In this document: piece after piece, positions 4,793 through 10,282 of the stretch
Numbering within the stretch: position 1 is the stretch's first letter
Layout of the letters: each line of letters begins with the position of its first letter
Source: Desulfobulbaceae bacterium UBA5173
Lineage (GTDB): Bacteria; Desulfobacterota; Desulfobulbia; Desulfobulbales; Desulfobulbaceae
Assembly (NCBI GenBank): GCA_002413355.1
Contig: DHWV01000022.1
Location: forward strand, 1 to 10,282
Length of the DNA: 10,282 nt
Direction of reading: 5' to 3'
The notes under the pieces: model-generated
Told to the model about the DNA's origin: nothing
The model's database searches: none
Seen by the model: the letters and a program-made list of their open reading frames with translations, nothing else
Position numbers and translations under genes: made by a program

Positions 4793-5062
4793 TAAAAAGT
4801 TTTATTTCCAGAGTTCGCAGTGTGTACATTCCTGCCGCAGCCGGAGCCGTTTCCACTGCTTTGGTTACTGCCAATGCCTATGACGTGGCCACCTACTGCT
4901 TGCTGATCTGGGGGTACTGCTTTCGGCGATGTGGTCACAACCATCGGCGAGATTTTTGCCGCTATCCTGACCGCAGGTTTGGTGCTGTATGGCGGCTACA
5001 TCGCTGTCAACGCTGGCCTCCGCTTCTTCAGCAAGTTCGTCAAACAGACGACTGCGGGCTGA
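4789..5062 (+). CDS. Filamentous-phage major coat protein candidate (frameshifted)
   Basis: The first frame encodes a signal peptide: basic K3, R8, R10, a small-residue hydrophobic core (YIPAAAGAVSTALV), and TANA as the cleavage site after residue 30. It is followed by YDVATYCLL. At about 4906-4914 (ATCTGGGGG) the reading must move to the +1 frame, which gives GGTAFGDVVTTIGEIFAAIL, then a membrane helix (TAGLVLYGGYIAVNAGL) and a basic tail (RFFSKFVKQTTAG) ending at 5062. Short acidic N-terminus, one helix and basic C-terminus is the architecture of inovirus major coat proteins, with about 60 mature residues. Loss of one base, for example T4909, restores the frame. The start at 4789 has GGAG just upstream and ATGA overlap with the previous gene. 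A terminator follows, as behind gene VIII of Ff phages. Role assignment is by architecture and position. Confidence 0.7.
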
Positions 5063-5074
5063 TCTTAACCGAGG

Positions 5075-5101
5075 GGACGGGCGTAAGTCCGTCCTTTATT
5101 T
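5075..5101 (+). terminator. Intrinsic terminator after the coat gene
   Basis: The stem GGACGGGC (5075-5082) pairs with GTCCGTCC (5087-5094), eight pairs including one G-T, around a GTAA loop, followed by TTTATTT. It lies 12 bp after the coat stop and just before the adsorption-protein start. Partial termination here would give high coat and low adsorption-protein expression, as known between genes VIII and III in Ff phages. Confidence 0.75.
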
Positions 5102-5104
5102 ACA

Positions 5105-5959
5105 ATGTATTTTCTTTTGTTATTTTTCTTTTGTTTTCCATTTGAATCTTTAGCTGATGATCAATCTTGCGAATGTTCTATTGATTTCCAATATTATCAC
5201 ACTCATTTTTATCCTGATTGGCAGACGACTGATATAGAATATTATTCTACAACTGATGAGGCAGCAGCATCATGTCGACAGGCTGCTGCCGCAGGTGGAC
5301 AATCATGTAATTGTACAGATCAATGTTTAAATCTTTGCACACTTGGCGGTAATAGCCGAGGAGATATGTGTGTTTGGCGACAGAAGCCCTATTTTTGTTG
5401 GGTTAATAACCTTGATGGTGTGAATACTGAGCGTTGGTATGTTTCTTGTGCTGATGGTTCTGTTCCTGATAAAGACACCGACGGCGACGGCATTCCCGAC
5501 TCCACCGACCCATGCCCAAATAATCCCAATCCTAATTGCAAAGACCCGAATAATCCGCCGCCTAATAATCCTGTCCTGCCAGATTCTTTGAATATAGGCG
5601 GTTGCGATGTTGATATAACCGCGCTCAAAGCATGGCTCTTGAGCGATTCAAGTTTTCCGTTTAATTTTATCTACCGCGTTTATTCAATCCTTTCGCCGCT
5701 TTTCACCGCAGAGCCTCAACCTCCTGTTATTGAAATTGATATCCCTTTAGATCCCGGCGGTAGATATAGCTGGGTTCCAGATCACTTCCCTTTGAAAATT
5801 GATTTCTTAGATCCTTTCGCCATTTTTATCCGAGGTCTTGAGTTGGTCGGCATAGCTTGGCTTCTCGCTCAGTACGGGCTTAAAAAATATACCATGCCCC
5901 TCCCCCGTAGTCACCAGTCCTTCATCGGCGAAGCCGGATTTATATCTTTCCGGTCTTGA
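5105..5959 (+). CDS. Secreted adsorption (pIII-like) minor coat protein candidate
   Basis: This 284-residue protein has an aromatic-rich signal peptide (about 1-17). A domain with many cysteines follows (about 22-115: CEC, CNC, CLNLC and others), suggesting disulfides in the periplasm. Then comes a DTDGDGIPDSTDPCP stretch (124-138) like a thrombospondin type-3 calcium-binding repeat, an N/P-rich linker (139-160), a conserved-looking domain (WLLSDSSFPFNFIY ... FPLKIDFLDP), and a membrane helix near 239-257. Secretion signal, receptor-type N-domain, flexible linker and C-terminal anchor are the plan of inovirus adsorption proteins. The first half is AT-rich compared with neighbours, as expected for a host-range module exchanged between phages. 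The last 20 residues (from about 264) are probably not native, since they overlap the likely N-terminus of the replication protein in another frame. Confidence 0.66.
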   Translation: MYFLLLFFFCFPFESLADDQSCECSIDFQYYHTHFYPDWQTTDIEYYSTTDEAAASCRQAAAAGGQSCNCTDQCLNLCTLGGNSRGDMCVWRQKPYFCWVNNLDGVNTERWYVSCADGSVPDKDTDGDGIPDSTDPCPNNPNPNCKDPNNPPPNNPVLPDSLNIGGCDVDITALKAWLLSDSSFPFNFIYRVYSILSPLFTAEPQPPVIEIDIPLDPGGRYSWVPDHFPLKIDFLDPFAIFIRGLELVGIAWLLAQYGLKKYTMPLPRSHQSFIGEAGFISFRS

Positions 5960-5969
5960 TTTTCTCAAG

Positions 5970-7070
5970 GTGAACTTCTGGCTTGAGCACGTAAGTCCTG
6001 AGTTCTTGACCATGCTCAAGGATTTCAAGGAAGAGTTCCAAGATAGCTCGTTGACCAGCCCGTATGCCTCGGAACGCTCTCTTGATCTGGGCTGCGGGGG
6101 CATCAAGCTTAACATGCAGCGCACCGGGGCCGGGAACTTTGCCTACGTTCTCAAATCCGCTGATGTCGTTTTGATGTTTAGTAACCATCAGCCGGAGGCA
6201 CCGCATCCAAACTGCCGTGTTGAAATCGGTTCAATGTCCTGCTGGTCGCCCGGCTGGAAAGAGGTGCTCAACTCTGTGATTCGCCTTTTGCAAGTGTACG
6301 GCTGCACACCCCGTAAGCAGCAGGTATCTGAAGTCCATCTCACCGCTGATCTTCTTGGAGTCAAATATGCTGACACCCGTTTTGAGAATTTGCGCCGGTG
6401 GATTTGCAAAACCCCCAAATGGGGCATGTTCGGTAACGACTGGACTCCGAACTACTACAGCCGTGGCAAAGGGAACATTATGGGTCGTTTCTACAATAAA
6501 ACGGAAGAGCTGGCTGAATCGCCTGAATCTGCCAAAACGCAATTTTTCCACGATCTTTGGCAGGCTCATTCCGGCTCTCCGCAGACAGATGTCGCCCGGA
6601 TCGAGTTTCAAGTTCGTCGGGAATTCCTCAAATCTCGGTCAATTGACACTGTTGAGCAGATGGAGGAATCGCTTGATGCGGTTTGGCAGTTTCTGACCAC
6701 GGAATGGTGCCGCTTCCTTGATCGGGAAATGACTGAATCAGACCGTAAGAACAAAAATCATCAGCGGTATGCTGTTGATCCGCTTTGGGCCTATATTCAA
6801 AATGTCCGGTTCGGCCAGAGCCGGACATTGAAGCTGCGCCGTACTAAGCCAGTTCGACATTACAATTTTGATTTGCAGCGTAGAATAGCTGCTGGCTGTC
6901 TGCTCACTATCTGCGGCGTGAAAGGTCTTCCGCCTGATGATGTGGAAGGACATGCTGCATACTGCTACAATTTGATTCATTATCAGCTGCATGAAAATTA
7001 CAAAAAAGACCGAAACGAGTATATGCGTAAAGTTGAGACTAAATACAACCGTGCTTGGATGATATTATGA
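5970..7070 (+). CDS. Rolling-circle replication initiator (Rep_trans-like)
   Basis: The open frame from GTG 5970 encodes 366 residues. Conserved-looking blocks are CRVEIGSMSCWSPGW (82-96), SEVHLTADLLG (120-130), GKGNIMGRFYNKTEEL (167-181) and ARIEFQVRREFLK (209-221). The Y-x-K and R-x-E-x-x-x-R pattern resembles plasmid and phage replication initiation factors that nick the origin and bind covalently to it; Y175 is a candidate nucleophile. The true start is probably ATG 5894: with one C fewer in the C5 run 5902-5906, the frame continues as VVTSPSSAKPDLYLSGLDFLKV into the GTG frame, extending the domain's first strand. From GTG alone the protein would lack it. Its TGA overlaps the helicase start as ATGA, linking initiator and helicase translation. 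The initiator role is well supported; the exact family is not certain. Confidence 0.78.
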   Translation: MNFWLEHVSPEFLTMLKDFKEEFQDSSLTSPYASERSLDLGCGGIKLNMQRTGAGNFAYVLKSADVVLMFSNHQPEAPHPNCRVEIGSMSCWSPGWKEVLNSVIRLLQVYGCTPRKQQVSEVHLTADLLGVKYADTRFENLRRWICKTPKWGMFGNDWTPNYYSRGKGNIMGRFYNKTEELAESPESAKTQFFHDLWQAHSGSPQTDVARIEFQVRREFLKSRSIDTVEQMEESLDAVWQFLTTEWCRFLDREMTESDRKNKNHQRYAVDPLWAYIQNVRFGQSRTLKLRRTKPVRHYNFDLQRRIAAGCLLTICGVKGLPPDDVEGHAAYCYNLIHYQLHENYKKDRNEYMRKVETKYNRAWMIL

Positions 7071-8980
7071 CTGCTCCTCTTTCCCTGCTTAATGGCCCTC
7101 AGTTTCAGGCAGTGACCCATCCCGGCGGCCCTCTCCTCGTGCTTGCCGGGGCAGGCACCGGCAAAACCCGCGTTCTTGCTCATCGTCTCGCATGGCTGCT
7201 TGATCACGGTGTTCCTCCTGACGAGCTGCTGCTTCTGACCTTCAGCCGCCGGGCCGCGCAGGACATGCTCCGCCGCGCTGCCCTCGTTTCCGGTCAGTCC
7301 TTCGCTAAGGTTGAAGGCGGCACCTTCCATGCTGTCGCCAGTCGCATCCTCCGTAAGCACGGCTGGCATGTCGGTATCAAATCAAATTTTGTGGTCATCA
7401 GCTGCGCCGATGCCGAAAGCATCATTCAGCAGGTCAGGCCATTTTGCAGCGTCAAAGGCCGCCAGCCTAATGCCCGCCAGATTCTTTCCGTGCTCTCCGC
7501 TTCTGTCAGCAAGTCCATCCATCCTGCTGCTGCCGCCGCTGAGAAGTATCCAAAGTTTTTTGAATTTGCTGATTTTTTCAACGAAACCGCTCAGGCCTAT
7601 GCCGAATACAAGGCCGCTCACAACTATTTGGACTATGACGACCTGCTCCTCGGCTGGCTCCGGCTGCTCGCTACAGGGAAAATTTCCGGCCAGTTCCAGC
7701 ATGTCCTTGTGGATGAATACCAAGATGTGAACTATCTACAGGCTGATATCGTTCGGCTGCTTGTTGCTGGCCACGGCAATTTGACCGCTGTCGGCGACGA
7801 GGCGCAGGGCATCTACAGCTTTCGCGGCGCGGAGATCAGCAACATCCTCAACTTCGAGCAGACCTTTTCCGGCGCGGCAGTCATCCGCCTTGAGCAGAAC
7901 TACCGGTCAAAGCAGCCTGTGCTGGACTTTGCCAACGCAGTGATTGACAAAGGGCTGTTCACCGCCTTGCCAGGCCGCCGTCTGCCGATCATTTATTCCT
8001 CTCCTGACGAGCTGACTGAAGCGCGCTGGGTGTTTGCCCGCATCCGTGAGCTTCTGGCTTCCGGTATTCCGCCTGCTGAAATCGCTGTGCTGGCTGCCGC
8101 TTCCGACACACTCAAGCCGCTCGAACTGGAGCTGAATGGTATTCCTTACGAAAAACGCGGAGGCCTTAAATTGACGGATACCCTTCACGTCAGAGACTTG
8201 CTGGCGTATTTCCGCGTTCTCGCCAACCCGCGCGACACGCTGGCTTGGTCGGTCATTTTGCAGCATATTGATCACGTTGGCCCTAAGACTGCCGCCAAAG
8301 TCATTGAATCCCTGCTTCGTCATGATGATCCCCTTGCCGCGCTGAAATTTTTTCATCCAGCTCCTGCCTGGCGTTCCGGTCATTTCGATCTTGTCCGCCT
8401 GATTCGTGAGTGCTCCAGCCGCCGTCCCTCCGAAATCTTTGAACTGGTCATGGCCTATTATGAGCCGCTGCTGCGCCGCAGACATCCTGATCATGCAGAT
8501 CACCGCCGTATCATTGCTGATCTGTACCGCTTACAGCCTTGGGCCGCGTCCAGCTCAAGCGTTCGCGTATTCGTTGAAGACATGCTCCTTGAGCCTGAGC
8601 CGTCTACAGATTCATCAGCCCCGATTCTCTCCACGGTGCATTCTGCCAAGGGCCTTGAGTTCAGGACTGTCTTTGTTGTCGGGCTGGTTGAAACTCGTTT
8701 TCCCCGCTCCTGCTCCACCGCCGCCCAGCTCGATGAGCAGCGCAGGCTGTTTTATGTTGCTGTCACTCGTGCCCGCGAGCAGCTGTTCCTGACATGGCCC
8801 GCAATAATCTGCAATCCTGACCGCACTCCCTGCATGGCTGTCATGTCTCCTTTCCTGCGTTGTATCAAAGGTCAGCTCTGCCGCCATTTTGACTATGCCC
8901 TATTTCAACAAACAGCGCGGTACGTGGGCGGCTCAGATTGTGGTCAATGGTCACAAGTACCGCAGCCAGCATCCGACTAA
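7067..8980 (+). CDS. UvrD/PcrA-type superfamily 1 DNA helicase
   Basis: This protein of 637 residues carries all major SF1A motifs. They are the Walker A AGAGTGKT (27-34), Walker B VDEYQDVN, motif III GDEAQGIYSFRGA, motif IV LEQNYRS, motif V TVHSAKGLEFRTVFVVGL and motif VI QRRLFYVAVTRAREQ. It should be an ATP-driven 3'-5' DNA translocase. The ATG at 7067 overlaps the replication-initiator stop, so it is likely made together with it and may unwind the nicked circle, as host PcrA or Rep does for rolling-circle plasmids and filamentous phages. The frame is open throughout. The last ~30 residues overlap the integrase gene by 86 bp; one more T in the run 8887-8890 would end the protein at QLCRHF, just before the integrase start, so this tail may be an artefact. 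It is shorter at the C-terminus than housekeeping UvrD. Confidence 0.93.
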   Translation: MTAPLSLLNGPQFQAVTHPGGPLLVLAGAGTGKTRVLAHRLAWLLDHGVPPDELLLLTFSRRAAQDMLRRAALVSGQSFAKVEGGTFHAVASRILRKHGWHVGIKSNFVVISCADAESIIQQVRPFCSVKGRQPNARQILSVLSASVSKSIHPAAAAAEKYPKFFEFADFFNETAQAYAEYKAAHNYLDYDDLLLGWLRLLATGKISGQFQHVLVDEYQDVNYLQADIVRLLVAGHGNLTAVGDEAQGIYSFRGAEISNILNFEQTFSGAAVIRLEQNYRSKQPVLDFANAVIDKGLFTALPGRRLPIIYSSPDELTEARWVFARIRELLASGIPPAEIAVLAAASDTLKPLELELNGIPYEKRGGLKLTDTLHVRDLLAYFRVLANPRDTLAWSVILQHIDHVGPKTAAKVIESLLRHDDPLAALKFFHPAPAWRSGHFDLVRLIRECSSRRPSEIFELVMAYYEPLLRRRHPDHADHRRIIADLYRLQPWAASSSSVRVFVEDMLLEPEPSTDSSAPILSTVHSAKGLEFRTVFVVGLVETRFPRSCSTAAQLDEQRRLFYVAVTRAREQLFLTWPAIICNPDRTPCMAVMSPFLRCIKGQLCRHFDYALFQQTARYVGGSDCGQWSQVPQPASD

Positions 8981-9890
8981 GTCCGCAGCCGTTCAGTGGG
9001 AGGTTGATCGCAAAAGGGATTTGGAGCAGGCCCCGCCGCCTCCTGCTGCGCTGACTCTTCGCGCTTGGGCTGATGCCTACCTCGCCTTTTCCGCAGAGAA
9101 GCACAGTCCGAAGACGCTTGATGAGAAAAAATTCGTCTTTCGCACGCTCTTTGCCGCCGTCGCCCCGGAGACCGCCATCGTTGATTTGCATAAAGGCGTT
9201 GCTCTCGCTCATTTTGCTGCCCAATCCCGCGAGCGTTCCGGCAACGCCGCCAACAAAGACCGCAAAAATCTCGCCGCCGCGTGGAGCTGGGCCGCTGAAT
9301 ACCTGCCCGATTTTCCTCCCCGGAACCCGTTCCTCACCACGCGCTTCCCGGAGGAACGCTGCCCGCGTCACGTTCCTTCTGAGAAAGATTTTTGGTCTGT
9401 GTTCGAGCAGGCTGAACCCGGTCAGGATCAGCTCATTCTGCTTTGCTTCCTTCACCTCGCTGCCAGAAAACAGGAAATTTTCCGCCTCCGCCGCGAAGAC
9501 GTTGACCTCAGTCGGAATCAGGTCAGGCTGCGCACCAAAAAAAGAAAGGATGGCTCCGAGCATTTTGATTCGCTGTTCATGACCGATCGCCTGCACAGGG
9601 CCATGTCCCTACACTTCACCGTCCTGCCCGGCCCTTGGGTCTTTCCCGATCCCCGCACCGGCGAACCCTACGCGGCCCGCCAGCGGTGGCTCTCCCGGCT
9701 CTGCCGCAAGGCCGGAGTCAAGCCTTTCGGCCTGCACGGCATCCGTCACCTGTCCGCCAGCATTCTGATCAATGCCAAGGTCTCTCTACTCGACGTTCAG
9801 GCAATTCTCCGCCATACCAACCTGACCACGACCCAGCGGTATGTCCACCGGCTGGAGAGCGTCAGAAAAGCCATAGAGGTGTTTGAATGA
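8895..9890 (+). CDS. int: Tyrosine recombinase / phage integrase
   Basis: The protein has 331 residues from ATG 8895 (a TTG two codons earlier is less likely). The N-terminus (PYFNKQRGTWAAQIVVNGHKY) is the small arm-site-binding domain of phage integrases. A core-binding helical domain covers about 55-150. The catalytic domain shows R in AARKQEIFRLRREDVD, H-x-x-R in HGIRHLSAS, H in LRHTNL and the nucleophile Y in TTQRYVHRL. It catalyses site-specific integration and excision; the tRNA-Glu fragment with flanking direct repeats at 83-306 is the obvious attP. On the circle it lies about 650 bp from attP, with small ORFs between. Its stop overlaps the next start as ATGA. No excisionase is recognised. 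Carrying its own integrase, rather than relying on host XerCD at dif, is one of the known lifestyles of inoviruses. Confidence 0.93.
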   Translation: MPYFNKQRGTWAAQIVVNGHKYRSQHPTKSAAVQWEVDRKRDLEQAPPPPAALTLRAWADAYLAFSAEKHSPKTLDEKKFVFRTLFAAVAPETAIVDLHKGVALAHFAAQSRERSGNAANKDRKNLAAAWSWAAEYLPDFPPRNPFLTTRFPEERCPRHVPSEKDFWSVFEQAEPGQDQLILLCFLHLAARKQEIFRLRREDVDLSRNQVRLRTKKRKDGSEHFDSLFMTDRLHRAMSLHFTVLPGPWVFPDPRTGEPYAARQRWLSRLCRKAGVKPFGLHGIRHLSASILINAKVSLLDVQAILRHTNLTTTQRYVHRLESVRKAIEVFE

Positions 9891-10015
9891 ATATTTTTCT
9901 CTTCCTGCTCGGCCTGTGCATAGGTCTTGCCAGCTTGGAACTCCGGGATTTTTTGCAGCGGAAACGCTCGAAAAATGAAATCGACAAGCAACTTCAGAAG
10001 GAGGAAAAGGAATGA
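9887..10015 (+). CDS. Tiny membrane protein (42 residues)
   Basis: The frame starts inside the integrase stop (ATGA) and encodes an N-terminal hydrophobic helix (FLFLLGLCIGLASL at about 4-17), then a highly charged tail (LQRKRSKNEIDKQLQKEEKE). No family is recognised. The overlap at both ends with neighbouring starts and stops, and a strong AAGGAGG inside its end serving the next ORF, support that it is real. It resembles in outline the small tip or assembly proteins of filamentous phages, but that is inference. Confidence 0.5.
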   Translation: MNIFLFLLGLCIGLASLELRDFLQRKRSKNEIDKQLQKEEKE

Positions 10016-10164
10016 AAATGATTTTTTCCTCCTCAGATCCTTTTTATGAAGTGAAGATGATTCTGTTTTCTGGTTATCTTCTCTTTCACGCGCTTCCTTT
10101 CGCCCTCGCGTATTTCTATATATGGCTTTATTCTCACATCTGCTTTCGAATTCAAGAACTATAG
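10012..10164 (+). CDS. Tiny membrane protein (50 residues)
   Basis: The frame starts as ATGA over the previous stop, with AAGGAGG about 9 bases upstream, which is the best ribosome-binding site in this part of the window. A long aromatic-rich hydrophobic segment lies at about 16-42 (MILFSGYLLFHALPFALAYF and on), with a short basic tail. It is the last gene before the rightward terminator. No family is recognised; candidates are a small virion tip protein or an exclusion protein. Confidence 0.5.
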   Translation: MKMIFSSSDPFYEVKMILFSGYLLFHALPFALAYFYIWLYSHICFRIQEL

Positions 10165-10173
10165 CCATAGCAC

Positions 10174-10213
10174 AATAAATTACCCCGCCCCTTGGGGCGG
10201 GGTAATTTATTTC
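10174..10213. terminator. Strong bidirectional terminator
   Basis: An 18-bp perfect inverted repeat (AATAAATTACCCCGCCCC, 10174-10191, and its complement at 10194-10211) has a GC core flanked by A-tract and T-tract, so it can act in both directions. It closes the replication/integration operon and shields the attachment region, which follows across the circle junction. Confidence 0.9.
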
Positions 10214-10257
10214 TATTCCGGCAGTCCAGTTCAGAAGCAGATACGATAATCCGGCCA

Positions 10258-10282
10258 TGACAAGCCATGTCCACCACGGCAG
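10258..10282. repeat. Terminal direct repeat, right copy (circle overlap)
   Basis: This is identical to bases 1-25. It marks where the circular sequence begins to repeat. Confidence 0.85.

Noticed and set aside
8865..9596. A 243-residue open frame on the minus strand opposite the integrase.
   Set aside because: It lies entirely opposite the integrase and helicase end, has low-complexity composition, and shows no domain; it is a by-product of GC-biased third positions. The frame at 7907-8503 (minus) is rejected for the same reason.
1..10282. CRISPR arrays or tandem repeat arrays.
   Set aside because: I saw only paired repeats (att arms, intergenic copies, operators, terminal overlap); no series of regularly spaced repeats.

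Overview
The window is a complete, compact circular genome of about 10,257 bp. The first 25 bases are repeated exactly as the last 25 bases, so the linear text is one full circle plus a short overlap. The gene content is that of a temperate filamentous-phage-like (inovirus-like) element. It has a small secreted major-coat-type protein, a terminator behind it, a large cysteine-rich secreted adsorption-type protein with a C-terminal membrane anchor, a rolling-circle-type replication initiator, a tyrosine integrase and a phage-type repressor. The style of the genes and intergenic repeats, and a tRNA-Glu-like attachment region, suggest a Gram-negative host, perhaps a Desulfovibrio-like sulfate reducer. 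The host assignment is inference and was not searched.

Layout: (i) 1-330 is a non-coding attachment region. On the minus strand it holds the 3' half of a tRNA-Glu (anticodon CTC) with CCA end and a strong intrinsic terminator, flanked by two near-identical direct repeats that look like integrase arm sites. (ii) 319-850 (minus) is a BrnT/BrnA toxin-antitoxin pair with a readable promoter and a dyad operator. (iii) 851-2861 (minus) is an AT-rich accessory segment: a CI-like repressor, a NERD nuclease-domain protein with a C-terminal zinc ribbon, then a two-helix membrane protein followed in the same frame by a second copy of the zinc ribbon. A ~60-bp repeat sits downstream of each zinc ribbon. 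(iv) 2867-2924 is a divergent operator/promoter region with three related GCA-N8-TGC sites. (v) 2998-5959 (plus) runs: lipoprotein, CheY-like receiver, several small membrane proteins, a possible ssDNA-binding-type protein, major coat candidate, terminator, adsorption protein candidate. (vi) 5970-10164 (plus) is a tightly overlapping block: replication initiator, UvrD-type helicase, integrase and two tiny membrane proteins, closed by an 18-bp perfect terminator hairpin.

How it fits together: the repressor probably silences the rightward operon during lysogeny, and the integrase recombines the tRNA-Glu attP with the host tRNA gene. After induction the initiator nicks the circle and the element's own UvrD-like helicase may unwind it, a job filamentous phages normally leave to host Rep. 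Coat and adsorption proteins would be inserted in the inner membrane for extrusion.

Two features stand out. No Zot/pI-type assembly ATPase is visible, so virion export may depend on a helper or on an unrecognised gene. In addition, at least six genes look interrupted by single-base frameshifts, most of them at short homopolymers, while the long helicase and integrase frames are open. This could be sequence error, decay, or in some cases biology; it must be settled before protein-level conclusions are drawn.
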